A program made the position numbers and the translations under genes. The notes beneath the pieces are model-generated. The model saw only the letters and a list, made by a program, of their open reading frames with translations. It did not search any database and was not told the DNA's origin. A stretch of 64,000 nt of DNA from Heliocidaris erythrogramma (taxonomy: Eukaryota; Echinodermata; Echinoidea; Camarodonta; Echinometridae): the NCBI GenBank assembly GCA_025617745.1, contig CM046855.1, positions 47,099,813 to 47,163,812 of the forward strand, given 5' to 3'. Below, piece by piece: positions 26,089-38,119 of this stretch. Position 1 is the stretch's first letter. Each line of letters opens with the position of its first letter.

Positions 26089-26389
26089 GTACCTATTGTT
26101 ACATTTGAATGTCGGAGTCAAAAGTATTCAAGACGGAAGGAAGAGAGAGGTGAAGTCCTGTGCGTATAGAAAGTGGGTGTGACCTCTGTATTTGTGTCGA
26201 TAACTGTAAAATAAGTTTCCATGAGTACCTTTTGAAAGTGGAAAGATGCTCACTTCAAATCACCCAATTCTCTGTCAACTTTCATGCCAGCCTCAATACT
26301 TACTGTTTCCATCTTCGTCATCATCTTTTTAAAAAATGCAAGCAAAGAATAATGGAAAATAAACCTTCTCAAGACACTGTCTGAAAATG

Positions 26390-26486
26390 TTGAAATTGTA
26401 AGACATTTTAGAGCGAGCGCCTTGAGCGCCCAGCACAGACCGATACCTGCGCTATATAAGATCAGTAAGATACATTATCATAATTA
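26390..26486 (+). repeat. SINE/LINE 3'-tail fragment
   Basis: GCGCCTTGAGCGCC...GCGCTATATAAGATCA is the widespread invertebrate retroelement 3' tail, also seen at about 59820-59887. Only the tail is present. Confidence 0.5.
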
Positions 26487-27335
26487 TGGGGTTTTATTTT
26501 ACCAATCATCCAGGACAATTGCCCATTTTCGATGGTTATAAGTACCCTAAATGGATCTCTCTGGTGGTGATTTTCCAATTTGTAATCATCCGGGTGCATC
26601 CAGGGGGTATTTGTCCGGATGCGGAATACTTTCGCGGTAACATGTCCACATCTACCTTAGATGATCCAGTCAAATCATTGATCTTTGTTGTGAAAATTTG
26701 CTTTAAAACAATCTCACGTTGTAAAACCAAATGCAAGCTTCCATACGCATTATACATGCGATTCTAAAGAATTTGATCATTGAAAGAGAGAGAGAGAGGG
26801 AGAGAGACTGGACAAAGGTAGCCAATGTTCAGATGGAAATGTCGTGTGATGAAAACAAGGGAGGAAGTCATTAGAAGGTTGGGAAAGGTTGCGGATCTAA
26901 CTCGTGATATCAAAGTAATCCTTTCAGTCATCAGTCTTGTCAACGAGGATGAAGATAATCTTACGTCTTTCTTTCTCTCTCTCACACCGTTCTGGGTTTT
27001 TTTTTTCTCTCTCTTTCTCTATCTCTCTTTTATTTAGAAGATTGCTTTACTTTGTTCCACATTTATAATGTATCTTTCTCCCTGTCTCGTTAAGTTTCCA
27101 TGTATGAAAATACATCTATCTCTAGCATTCACAAATTTAACTGCATGTTCATTACCTCATCTCTCTTTCTTATTCAGTAAACCTTCATTCTTCCAAACAC
27201 CCATTTTTGTATCAATCACTAAACCCCCATTTTTCACCCAAAACCACATCATATTTCTATTTCTCTGTCTCTCTTATCTGTCTCTTTCTATCTTCCCTGT
27301 AAATCTTTAATCTTTCTCTATTATATATTCCTCTT

Positions 27336-27368
<33 letters not shown>

Positions 27369-30288
27369 TTTTTGAATTTTCTCTCTTCTTTCCTCCGTTC
27401 TTTCTCTCTTTTACTTTTTTCTCTCCCTCTGTCTTATTCTTCCATAACCCTCTTCCTATGTTCTAGAATCCTAATGACTGGATTGGTATTTCCGGTGTTC
27501 GGGATCCCGCAAGTGTTTGGCATACGGTGCATTACAAGCCTGGCGGGTGCGGAGTGGTAGGGGATTAAATACAATTACGATTGTAATTTGGCAGGGTTTA
27601 GCTTGCAGCTTCGAAGGGGTGCAGCGAAACCAGAGCCAATCATCGAAGAGGAACTCGGATTCATTATTGTGTACGACCAGGCCTCTCTTTTGGGGGAAGC
27701 CATTACAGAAATGCGGACGCCATGTTGGCATTAATCAGCCAAGTGTATTAATACAATTGAACAGCCAGCATGCGATCTATTAGAAACACGCAAGCCAACA
27801 CAAGCGATAAAGAGAAACATATCCGTAGATGGATTAAACATTGGTTCTACGACCTTATCGTACTTGCATGACTTTCATAAATTTGCTATCATTAAGAATA
27901 TAATACAGCTGCATTTCTGCAAATTAAACTGTAACACTTTGTCGCGTGATTAATCCCTGGATTAATACTGCTTATAATACATTCTTTTAAAACTTTAATG
28001 TAGCTTTCGGCAGCATCTTTAACATTAATGAAATAACCATATCAAAGTTCTATTGAGCTGAAGGAATGTGTGATGACTTCTATTTCATTGGGCTTTTCTG
28101 TCACTGCATAATCCACACTATAAGAAAAAAAAGTGTTTCACAATATTTCTTTTCAGTTTGGTTGTCGTTGTTATAACAAAACATTGCCCATAACCGCTTA
28201 AGAGTTTTCGTAAAATATTAAATAATTGCACATTAATTATTACAAAAGAACAAATCATAAAATATATGTTCAAATGATCAAGTAATTTCTCATCTACTAA
28301 ATTTGAGATTTATTTCATCTAGTTAACACAAAAGGGCTTGGAAAAGAGTAATTAAAGAAACTCTGTCAACAGCCTGCATTTGCAAGAGAAAATATAAGAT
28401 ACGTATATACCATACTACTGCGTCACTATTGTTTGTAAGCAAAATGATGAGATCACACAACGTCTACTGTGAGCCCAAAGAACTCTAACTCTGTGTTAAA
28501 GTATGTGAGTTAACGATCTTCTGGCTCCAAACAGACGTGCATGCATCACAATCATGGCGTTGAAGCCAACGCTTTAATATCATCCAAAGAGAGGAAATAA
28601 AGGTAACGAAGAAGTAAAAAAAATCTTTACCACTCCTTCCGAGCTCCCTTGAATGGTGTCAATAGCTCAAGCATTCATGCTTGTAATCTTTAATGAGACA
28701 AGAGCTGGGCTTAATCTACGTCATGGAGCTCTGTTAAAACGATAGAAAAATAGCTTAAATCGGATCTATGCCATTGGTTCCATTTTCATATACCACCGGA
28801 GTGAAGATTTGGTCAAACTGTGTAAGTTTGATTTGTGCATTGTCACAGTTGACTTGGCCTTAACAAAATTTCGAATGTAAAGATGTTATATTAATATATT
28901 TTATTGCGCATGTTGTATCTTCTTGATAATGTAACATTGATGTCACGCATAAAAATATATAAATAAGCCCATCGGTACTTTTTCAACAAGTTCCTTCCTT
29001 ACTTTAGAAAGTATTGAAACGTAAACAGCCGTAAAGGTGAAAGTCATTTTAAATGCTTTATTCGATGTCTCCGTTTGATTAATTACAGTAGATCACGCCA
29101 TGTTAAACCTGTCATTTGTTCATTATATAAGTAAATCTTTACATTCGAGAGTGGAAAACATCCTTGTATTCCACTCCGACGTCGTTTAAAAATAGCTGAA
29201 AGAGAAACATAGTCTTCCAGTAGACAGAGTTTAAGCGGATAGGACTCCATTCTCTTCCTGTCTTATCAATAGAAGACTACATCCGATGTTCTCCATCAAA
29301 ATGAGCACCAGTCTGCTGTGCTGACGTCACAGATTTATGATACTTTCTTTCTTTGCCCGCGTTCGCACGTCACAGTAGTCATAGAATCTCCTATTCCTCA
29401 ATGCACAATCAAGCTGTAGCGACAGATATAATGAAAATGGAAATAGGCAGGGTTGTTTCCAGGGGGTACGTGGGGGAGTAACATGCCCCTCCCTCGTTTG
29501 TCAAACAAGCATGACATGAATTCACCAAACTCGACCACCTTTTTGTCGCTCAAGATTCGGACAAAACTCTTCCCTCCATCATCCATATGGATCAATTTCC
29601 GTATGTCGTGCATGGTATTGCTTGGTTGTTCATACAGCAGAGATTTCTTCAACCATATCACAGACTCTTGTTACACTGACAGTTTATAGTCTTTACTGTT
29701 TACTTACTTTGTACAGTCTTCTGCTCTTGTATAAATTGCTTTAATAAAAAACACTAACGTTTGAAAATGGCTTCCATCTACTCAATCCATATTCAATTTA
29801 GATTCAATTTTCTTTCCACAAATGCCAAACTTAATTGTACATACATAATTATAAAGAAAAACACATAATAAAATACATGCATATACAATAAAAAGTCAAC
29901 ACGGCTAGAGCTATAAAAACGAATCCAAGTGTAAAAATGTACTTTCAAAATGAAAAAAGCAAATGCAGAAGGGGCAGTCAAAGAAATCAAACATTATTAG
30001 TCGAGGACGTATGCTTATACATTCTCTACCACTCTTAAAATGCCTGCCCATTGTGTATAATAATAACAACAAGGAGTCCATATATGCGTCTGAGCGTTTA
30101 AATACATCCCTTCTCTCCCACACGCATCAGCACACTTTCCTCTTTCTCCTTTACCAGACGATCCCTCAGTACGCCATCGTCCTAACCCTTCCAAAACCCT
30201 CCGTGTCTGACTCTTTCCCCCAAGGTGGGATTGAGACTGCAAAGGAAGATTTCACCTGGTGTTTGTGTCTGCCACCGGCATCTCATCC
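26487..30288. other. Intergenic, upstream of receptor gene
   Basis: No coding sequence is supported. A pyrimidine-rich strand (CT/TTC runs) extends from about 26975 to 27460. A somewhat GC-richer patch at 27500-27780 is open on both strands but matches nothing I recognise. The interval could contain an unseen 5' UTR exon of the receptor gene. Confidence 0.4.
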
Positions 30289-30850
30289 CAGCTCCATTAG
30301 TTTTGATTGAATTGTTGTCATTTCCCAATGTCAATACTCACGCTGAATAAAACGAAGCCATCTTACTTCAGGGAGGGAGATGGGGTGAGGAGCTGGTCAT
30401 ACAACACTGGACATATGAGTAATGTTAGGAACATTTTAGAAGACGGAAAATAACGTAAGTTTTCATTTGATTAAAACACTGTATGCCAGCTTCGTTACTT
30501 TTGAGTGAATTGTTGTCATTTCCCAATGTCAATACTCATGCCGAGTAAACGAAGCCATCTTGCTACAGATGGATATAAAGGTGAGGAACTGATGATACAA
30601 CCAAGAGATATACCAGGAACAGTTTAGAACACTGGAAGTAATGTAATTTTTCGTTTAATTCAACACATTGTGGGGTCAGCTACAGTTGTTTGATTGAATG
30701 GTTGTCATGTCCCAATGCCAATAGTCATGCCAAACAATATTAGGCCATCTTAGTGCAGAGAGAGAGATAGAGATGGGATGAGGAACTGATCATGATACAA
30801 CATCGAAAACATTAATACTATTAATACTATTAATACTATTAGGAACAATT
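30289..30850 (+). repeat. Three-copy ~195-bp tandem repeat
   Basis: Copies begin at about 30289, 30487 and 30677 (CAGCTCC / CAGCTTC / CAGCTAC) and share GAATTGTTGTCATTTCCCAA and a later GAAGCCATCTT and GTGAGGA block. The periods are 198 and 190 bases. The third copy ends near a small (ATTAATACT)3 run at about 30811-30841. The array lies 1.6 kb upstream of the receptor coding exon. No open frame spans it. Confidence 0.8.
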
Positions 30851-32410
30851 TATAACAGTGATTTCAAATCATTTTTTTTGTGTTTCATTTGCCATGTATT
30901 TGCCATTTTTGATAGCTTTACAGATCAATATTAAATCGTTTAAAATGCTTTTGTCGTTGATATTTATGCCAATACAAATTATGCCAGTAATATCAGTGCA
31001 GTTTTCAAAAACACTTGATTCTTTTCAATTTTGATAAAGCGTTTTAGTGAACTAAACATGCAGTTTTGTTCCTGACAAGAGCCCATTGTCTAAAAAAAAA
31101 TAACTCACAACTGATTTCTTTTTAGAGATCATTTTAATAACCTTACAACTGTTATCTAATATAATCATACATGTATCAATATTTGCTTCAGCATATCCTT
31201 CTATTAGATAAAACATGTAGTTCTCCTCCTTAAAAGAGCCAATTGTTTTTCATCTCAAAAAAGTATGTGATCATTTTAACCTTACAAACTGCAACTCAAT
31301 AAATTTAGGCATCAATATCTGATTATTAAATGTGAACTTACAAGATATTCTGTACATTCTAATGGCGTGATCTAAAGTTTTTGAAGCGATGCAACTTCTC
31401 TTTTTTTTTTTTTTTTGGTCCTCGCCAGTACGTTAAAATAAACATAGACTCCTTTATATTGAACGAAGAAAGTTAGTTAGTTGTAAGTATATTTGCGGTC
31501 CATGAACATGACACAAACTGCAACTGTCAGACACGTCAAACAAAACTTCTCTTTTCACACTCCTTCATACTCTGGAAATGCTTCGAGCTATCAATTTCCC
31601 AAGATGTCGTATGACAATATCCCACTGGGCTTGTTTGTCCCGATTTCATAAGAAGCCCTCCGTTTAGTCAGCCTGCCTCGTGGTAGATTAATCATACAAT
31701 GTCGCGAAATGTTTCCTTTTTTTCTTCTTGCTACCATTTAATTAGTCAAATCTCTTCCATGTCTTCTTGACATAATTTTGAAATTACTTAAATCTATCAA
31801 TTATAATCAAAATAATCATTATAATCATAATCAAATTTTAACCTTGATTTTTTAATCCTATTTTCCTTGTCATCAATAAGCATTAAAAAATCATTCCACC
31901 TTGATTTATTTTCGTATTTTCATGTATCTTTTGAACGATTTAACTTCCCCCTTTTCTCTTGTCCTTCTATGTTTCTTTATATCTTACTTCTTCATACTCC
32001 CCTTCTTTGTCTTTTTTTTCTCTGTTTTCTTCTTCGAATGAAATACTAATAAAAAAAACAGGCTGAAGGCAGGCCATACTCGCAAATATTGACGGACGAT
32101 TTGAATAATATTTATCCTACAAATGAGACCGATGGAGGGGGCGCAGAATTTCTTAATAGGTGTCAAGGTTATGACTAGTATGTGACTAGCATAACGATCA
32201 ATACATACTCCCCAGTATCATATTGTTTTCTCAACTATTGAGTGAGATGTTTTTCAAAGATGAGATTTCTTTACGATGGTAGTATAGAATTGATCAATAT
32301 GTTTATTACTAATAATATGCTATCAAGAAGACTGTACCTGATTATAATAAGTCACTAAACCGGGTACTTGTCTTCAGTGCTAATGATTATTTTCTTGTTG
32401 TTTTGTTTTA
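30851..32410. other. Proximal upstream region of receptor gene
   Basis: Very AT-rich, with a T-run at about 31401-31416 and TC-rich stretches to 32040. No core promoter motif can be named with confidence. A 5' UTR exon may lie here or further upstream. Confidence 0.35.
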
Positions 32411-32440
32411 TCCCTTTCTTCATCCACCTTCCCTCTGCAG
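32411..32440 (+). promoter_or_regulatory. Probable 3' splice acceptor of a 5' UTR intron
   Basis: A long pyrimidine tract (TATCCCTTTCTTCATCCACC then TTCCCTCTGCAG) ends at CAG 32438-32440, 41 bases before the receptor ATG. Muscarinic receptor genes in many animals keep the whole coding region in one exon with an intron in the 5' UTR, and this arrangement fits that. A second CAG at about 32466-32468 is a weaker alternative. Confidence 0.6.
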
Positions 32441-32481
32441 TGAGTAGCTGACTGGTTGGCTTGGCAGGTCTCACGAGTGCT

Positions 32482-34212
32482 ATGCCGCACACCCTGAGCC
32501 CTACATCAGCCATCTCCACGGCTGGCGTCGTCGGATCTGACTACGACTACTACAACAACCACTCACTCCTCAACGACACAGAGACGGCTCTGCAGCCGTT
32601 TGGCGATCACGAGTTATGGGAAGCCATCCTCATCATCATCACCAGTGCCACTATTGCCATCTTCACCGTCAGCGCCAACGTCATGGTGTGGCTGTCCTTC
32701 TACATGGACAAGCAGCTTCAGGTCGTCAACAACTACTTCATCCTCAGCCTGGCGACGGCCGATATTATCATCGGCGCCATGTCTATCCCCATTTACACCT
32801 TGTACCTCTTGCAGGATGGTTGGAGACTGGGAAACATCTTCTGCGACATCTGGTTGTCTATCGATTACGTTGCATCTAACGCGTCCGTCATGAATTTGTG
32901 CATCATCTGTTTCGATCGATTCCTGTCAGTGACTCGACCACTCACTTACAGAGCTACTCGAACTCCAAGGAAAGCTAAAATTATGATTGCAGTGGCCTGG
33001 ATAATATCGGTTGTTGTTTGGATACCGCTAATAATTGGTTGGCAATTCTTTTTTAGTGAAGGAAGAAACGTACCTCCAAACGACTGCTATATTCAGTTTC
33101 TTTACGACGAAATATCATTGAATGTTGTAACTATACTTATTGCATTTTATTTACCCGTTGCACTCATGGGAACGCTGTACTACAAAATTTGGCGCGAAAC
33201 AGAAAAGAGGTCGTTGGAGCTGGAGAGACTACAGGAAGGTGGTCATACCAGTGCCCCAGCCCGTCGACTTCTGTCCAGCGAAGATACTGATGAAGATGTT
33301 GGAGTTCGAGTGAAGAACCCATCAAAGTGTCTTCGTTGTCCTTGCTGTCTGATAGCTGATCTAGGAGATGAAGATGACGACAGCAGTGATTTAACAATCC
33401 ATCATAACTCACCGTCCACAATGTCTTACTCTACCAGCCTCAAGTCACGGCGGGGTTCGCGGGCACAACCAATCTTACCACCGGACTCCCCGAGACACCA
33501 CACTATCCGAGAATCCCCGAGAAGTGCCCCTCAAATGAATGGTAATCTAGCTTCTGCGGAAAACAACTCAAACGATAATAACAAGAGTTTTGCTGCCTCT
33601 CTTTATACCATACTTATAAAGCTCCCCGATGAAAGTCCCAGTGCGAGCGAAGAGGACAAACTTCCCAAAATTACCATGATAGAGGAATCGCCTCAAAGGG
33701 AACAGTCTCTGATCCAAGATCAAGAAGGAACTCGCCTCATGCCACCGGAAACAAATGGAAAAGAAAAGTCAAGATCGAACTCGGTAGCAAGTAACAACAA
33801 AGCACCTGCAAACAGTCAGTCCAACCTTAGCATCAGTACCATCTCGATGGTGAACAAAATGGCAAGTCGCGCCAAAACCAACGTAAATCGTAAACGCAAG
33901 TCACAATTGATACGCGAGAAGAAGGCTGCGAGAACATTATGTGCTATCCTACTAGCCTTCATCATTACATGGACTCCGTATAGCGTACTGGTGCTCGTTT
34001 CCTTTAGTGGAGTCAGTAACGCCGCCGTCTCAAAAGGTTTTGAAGTTGCGTACTGGCTGTGTTACTTGAACAGCACGTTGAATCCAATTTGTTATGCATT
34101 ATGTAATGCAACATTTCGTAGAGCCTTTAAAAGAATTCTAACATGCCAGTGGACACCACGCCACAGGAGACAACATAAGCAACGTCAGCACGCGAAAAGG
34201 CGGGAGAGATGA
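32482..34212 (+). CDS. Muscarinic-type acetylcholine receptor (class A GPCR), intronless coding exon
   Basis: This encodes a 576-residue plasma-membrane receptor for acetylcholine, predicted to couple to G proteins. The extracellular N-terminus has NHS and NDT glycosylation sites (residues 26 and 31). TM1 spans about 46-70, TM2 82-103, TM3 118-142, TM4 165-187, TM5 208-232, TM6 484-507 and TM7 519-541. Family marks include Asp128 (3.32), Tyr129 in WLSIDYVASNAS, Cys121-Cys202 for the extracellular disulfide, Trp187, WTPY (497-500), YWLCY (524-528) and NPICY (534-538). RETEKR after TM5 and REKKAARTL before TM6 match the Gq-coupled M1/M3/M5 type. Intracellular loop 3 is long (about 235-482) and acidic/Ser-rich. 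Oddities: DRF replaces DRY, Ser501 replaces the muscarinic Asn 6.52, Ile218 replaces Ala 5.43, and the ECL3 Cys pair is missing. The ATG was chosen because the frame further upstream starts only with TTG and follows a splice acceptor. Family assignment is firm; natural ligand and subtype are inferred. Confidence 0.93.
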   Translation: MPHTLSPTSAISTAGVVGSDYDYYNNHSLLNDTETALQPFGDHELWEAILIIITSATIAIFTVSANVMVWLSFYMDKQLQVVNNYFILSLATADIIIGAMSIPIYTLYLLQDGWRLGNIFCDIWLSIDYVASNASVMNLCIICFDRFLSVTRPLTYRATRTPRKAKIMIAVAWIISVVVWIPLIIGWQFFFSEGRNVPPNDCYIQFLYDEISLNVVTILIAFYLPVALMGTLYYKIWRETEKRSLELERLQEGGHTSAPARRLLSSEDTDEDVGVRVKNPSKCLRCPCCLIADLGDEDDDSSDLTIHHNSPSTMSYSTSLKSRRGSRAQPILPPDSPRHHTIRESPRSAPQMNGNLASAENNSNDNNKSFAASLYTILIKLPDESPSASEEDKLPKITMIEESPQREQSLIQDQEGTRLMPPETNGKEKSRSNSVASNNKAPANSQSNLSISTISMVNKMASRAKTNVNRKRKSQLIREKKAARTLCAILLAFIITWTPYSVLVLVSFSGVSNAAVSKGFEVAYWLCYLNSTLNPICYALCNATFRRAFKRILTCQWTPRHRRQHKQRQHAKRRER

Positions 34213-35110
34213 AACGAGGCCTGCCTCTGAGATCAGAGTCATTTCTGCTTTCAGAGTTTGACCTTTTTCTTCCCACACTTGTCATTCTAGATAAGAGCTT
34301 ATTTATATGATCATAGATTGAAAGTTTAACAGTACTTGAAACTCACTTGTTAGTTATGACGGAAATTGTCCAAAGGTTTAGATCGCTTCAAAAGAAATTT
34401 CTTGAAGGCAACTCATTGATCGATATCTCCTTGATTCAAAGCGTAATCATCTGGCAGCCTTCAACTTCTCCATCTATTATGGCAAGATAACCTTGCCTAT
34501 CTGCCCCTTGCTATCTGCACCCTCCTGATACGTTTTTCGTCTAACTTTAATGTAGTTAAGGTTATCCAAACTCTGGCAGCCAAAATGACTCTGAAACAGA
34601 GAGCATGAATCATGACGTCACTATCGTTGATCTGCTAAATGGAGATCAATGGACAAGAACATAAAATCATTCTTGAGGCCTGTTCCCAATGGCGCGTATA
34701 TTCTGCATACCGCAGCAGTTTGGACCAGGTCGAAGTCCTTCCTGCATTATGTGGGTTTCAGAGGCAGTCTGAATTAATCTGCGCGTATACAGAGGGGCTG
34801 TGAACTACATGGCTATCACCTCATGTTTATTGGTCGTACATAAGCGACAGACCACAAAAAAGGCTGGCGCAGTCTTCCTTCTTTTTTGTGCACTTTTATT
34901 GATATATCACTCAAGATATGTTTTGATCACTCTGTCTGTAGTAAGATTGTACTTCACTTTTTTGATGAATAATGTTTTACTTTCAACGTATACAAATATT
35001 ATTTTCTATATAATTTATATGAATATTTGATTCAATAGATATTTATGTTATATAGTGATAAACATTTTCCTGTATAGTCTTAAAATCTAAATGCTGTCAA
35101 ATGTGTTAGC
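34213..35110 (+). other. Downstream of receptor gene, probable 3' UTR start
   Basis: The receptor 3' UTR begins here but its end cannot be placed. No convincing AATAAA with a downstream GT-rich element is seen before the MITE at 35111; an AATAAA lies further on at 35631-35636. No gene is seen. Confidence 0.35.
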
Positions 35111-35434
35111 AATAAGCCACTTCGGAGATGCAATCTGAGCATGAGCAGATAAAGGTCATCTGTACCAAATTCTAAAACCCACTGACACTAATATTCGATA
35201 TGTGCTCATGAATGTCATGTATTCATTATTCAATTATGCACTAATGGTGCATTCCATGATATCCAGGTGGAAGTATTCTTTTTAAAGGGGGAAACAAAAG
35301 CTATTCATGAGGCACCTCTATCACTCCCAGAGTTATTTTTCTGAAAAGTGCACATAAAGGGACCCTCCATGTCTAAAATATCTGTGGATATTTGGGGTCA
35401 TTTGTACCATGCGCTAACCCCGAACTGGCTTATT
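35111..35434. mobile_element. MITE family D, copy 2
   Basis: Begins AATAAGCCACTTCGGAG and ends CCCCGAACTGGCTTATT, giving terminal inverted repeats of about 15 bases. Subterminal GCAGATAAAGGTCAT...GTACC and GGGGTCATTTGTACCATG match copy 1 at 13318-13565. The interior is longer than in copy 1. It lies about 900 bases beyond the receptor stop codon and may fall inside the 3' UTR. Confidence 0.75.
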
Positions 35435-36442
35435 CTGAAACACTTACCCCCCCCCCCCCCCCCCCCCCCCCCCATATGTTGTATTCATATTTCTCAGAAG
35501 CACAACTTTTTGCCATGTCAATATACTGCAATCATACTCAGGAATTTAATTTCTAATGACCTACAATGGAAACAACAAAGCCATTAAATCAAATCATATA
35601 AATACGGATTCTCCAACATGATTTTGGTCTAATAAAGTAATAAAAAGTAAATACGGCGTCATCATCAAATTCGATAAAGAGCCAACGTACATAAATAAGA
35701 GGAATATGTCAAGATTAACTCAGAAAGGCCGACATGGCTGTGCTGTAGCTCATGCACTTCTTTTTTCTTCTATTTTTGTTATAGTGTATCTATTTGAATA
35801 GATACTAAATGGTACGTGACACTGTGGTGAATTTTCCCACTTGACCTTTATAAATAATCAAATTGTATTGCAAATAATGATTTTGTTGCAGCTTCGAAGA
35901 AATCACGCAAAGGTCAACACGAAGTAACAGCCCTTAAGTTACAGTGATGCTGAAATGACTTTAAATCTGAGAAGGAATGTCATTTTAAGAGCTTTTGAAT
36001 CTTAGGTTAATAAAGACATTTCCCTTTTTGATTTGTCGTCTCGAAGACCCGGATTGAAAGGCTTGACATGCAAATTTCTCCCTTTTTCTTGCCCAATTCA
36101 AATATACATGCGTTTAGACTAAAGTATGTATTTCTGGTTATTCAATCCCGTTCGTATGTTATTCTTACACGTAGAGATGTTGCATGACCAAAAAGTAATT
36201 TATCTTGCCAGTATTATCGTTACCATGTCGCGCACAAAAATAGTGTAATGGTTTGCGAATTACGTTGAGGATGGAGCACATGCGAATGATGGTGTAATTT
36301 TCAATATGTAAAAGTTGTTACTTCGCTTTTAAACCAAATTTTAGTAAGCTTCTGCTTCTGCGTCCATCTTTCATTTTAAATTACGCAGAATAACTCATAA
36401 TCGATGATGTATTGTGTGTATATATACATGTATATATATATG

Positions 36443-36482
<40 letters not shown>

Positions 36483-38119
36483 TCTCCGAGCAGAACTTTT
36501 TGTATATATATATATGTGAAATGCATCTTTCTCCGAATGTAGATCTTATTCCATCTCAGAAATTTTTTGACAAGAGGCCGTTTTAGAAGAAATTATTCAA
36601 AACGAATGACACATAATCAAATAGAAGGCCTTTATATATATAAAATATAGTTTTCTAGCTCCTTCCAGTAATGTAGCATTTATTATCTATCTAGGGAAGC
36701 TTTATTGTTCAATCTATTCCCGGACTAAATTTAAAAGCGAGCACCAGTTGGTGATTTGATAACAGAAAATATGCAGTTTATTTGGGAGCATCCGCGAGAG
36801 AAGTGTTTCACTTCTCTCTCTTGCAGCCGAACTGCATTCCAACCCGATTGGATGTTGGCGGCTCACCGCAAATTGGACCTGACACAGCGGGGCAGCTGGG
36901 GGTAGGCAGTCTTGAGAGATGAGCTGATACTTTGCAAGGGCTTTCGCGAAGTATCACCTACCATCTTTGTCCCTCCAAGCAAGGCGTTGGCATTCAATTA
37001 ACATTCTGCCGCGGTATAACGTGGGAAGCGTTGTGGTCACCTCCTTTTTATTTGGACTCAAATCATCGGCTTGTTTACTAATCCCGTTTCATAAATACAA
37101 GAGGCAGCGATCATGCAATCCTGTGGTCGTTTTTATAACTGTATAATGTGATGCCAAAGAACCCGTCGAAGCATCGACTTTTTTTTCCTACAACTTCAAA
37201 TTGGCAACTCTCATTGCCACTGACAGGGTTTGTGGCATGGCCGCTTTTCCTCATTTCCCCCAAAAATATGAAAAGGTCAAATCATAGATATATAAATACA
37301 TATATATGTAATATAAAGGTTAATTTTCCGTTCCTTCTTTTCCTCAATTTCAATTACTAGGCCGTACATCAAAATTGTGGGATATTGGTTTTCTTCAAAA
37401 GGCGGCCTTATTCCGCTTGATACAAAACGCTGTTCAAAAGAAAGATACTATGAGCCGACTCAAAGTTTTCGTAAAGACACGAAACAGCGCGCATGAGAAG
37501 ATATTGAACTTGCATGTTTGGACTTCAACTTCCCTGTCCTTATATCTAAGAAATCTAGACTCATATGACAACCGTCATTGACTTTGTCTTACGATGAAAT
37601 TGTGTTCCCGCCAGATATTAGAGCATGATAACTAGCTTTGAGGTAAATTTTCAATATTATTGAGTGACATTCGAGTGGTGAATGAAATAGACATTTATAA
37701 GTTCTTTATCACTTCATAACACTTCCTCACTCAAATGAAATTCCGAAATTCAGGCTTGCCCTATAGTAAATGAGAATCAAAACAATCAAAGCATATACAA
37801 TAATGAGATAATAATGTTATTCCGGGTCATTGACTTGACTGACAATTTGATACTTGACACTTACGAATAGAAAGGGTAATGTAAAGTTTTCTCCGAGCAA
37901 GACCACCCTATTTTAAAATGATATAGGCATAGAGGACAGTCCGTTTCCATATTTTGATATCGCATTTTTACACTGACCTTGCTAACTAAGAGAGACACAC
38001 ATACATATACAGAACAATAAGAAATCATTAGCTCCAAACACACTGACTTGTGACGAAAAACTCGACTAAGCATGACAATCATTTGCAACCCCAAAAAACA
38101 CTGACGTTTTTTCTTAACT
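35435..38119. other. Intergenic, no gene seen
   Basis: A C-run lies at about 35447-35472 and an impure (TA)n/(TG)n run at about 36418-36515. A less AT-rich block at 36780-37060 holds two hairpins: GAGAGAAGTG-TTT-CACTTCTCTC (36796-36818) and an 11-bp stem TGATACTTTGC/GCGAAGTATCA (36925-36956). Their meaning is unknown. Confidence 0.45.

Noticed and set aside
29398-29689. Overlapping open frames on both strands near 29.5 kb
   Set aside because: No domain, no splice signals that extend the frame, and the frames exist on both strands.
32461-32481. Upstream TTG start extending the receptor by seven residues
   Set aside because: TTG is not a normal animal start codon, and the sequence lies just after a splice acceptor. 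The first ATG in frame (32482) fits the family better.
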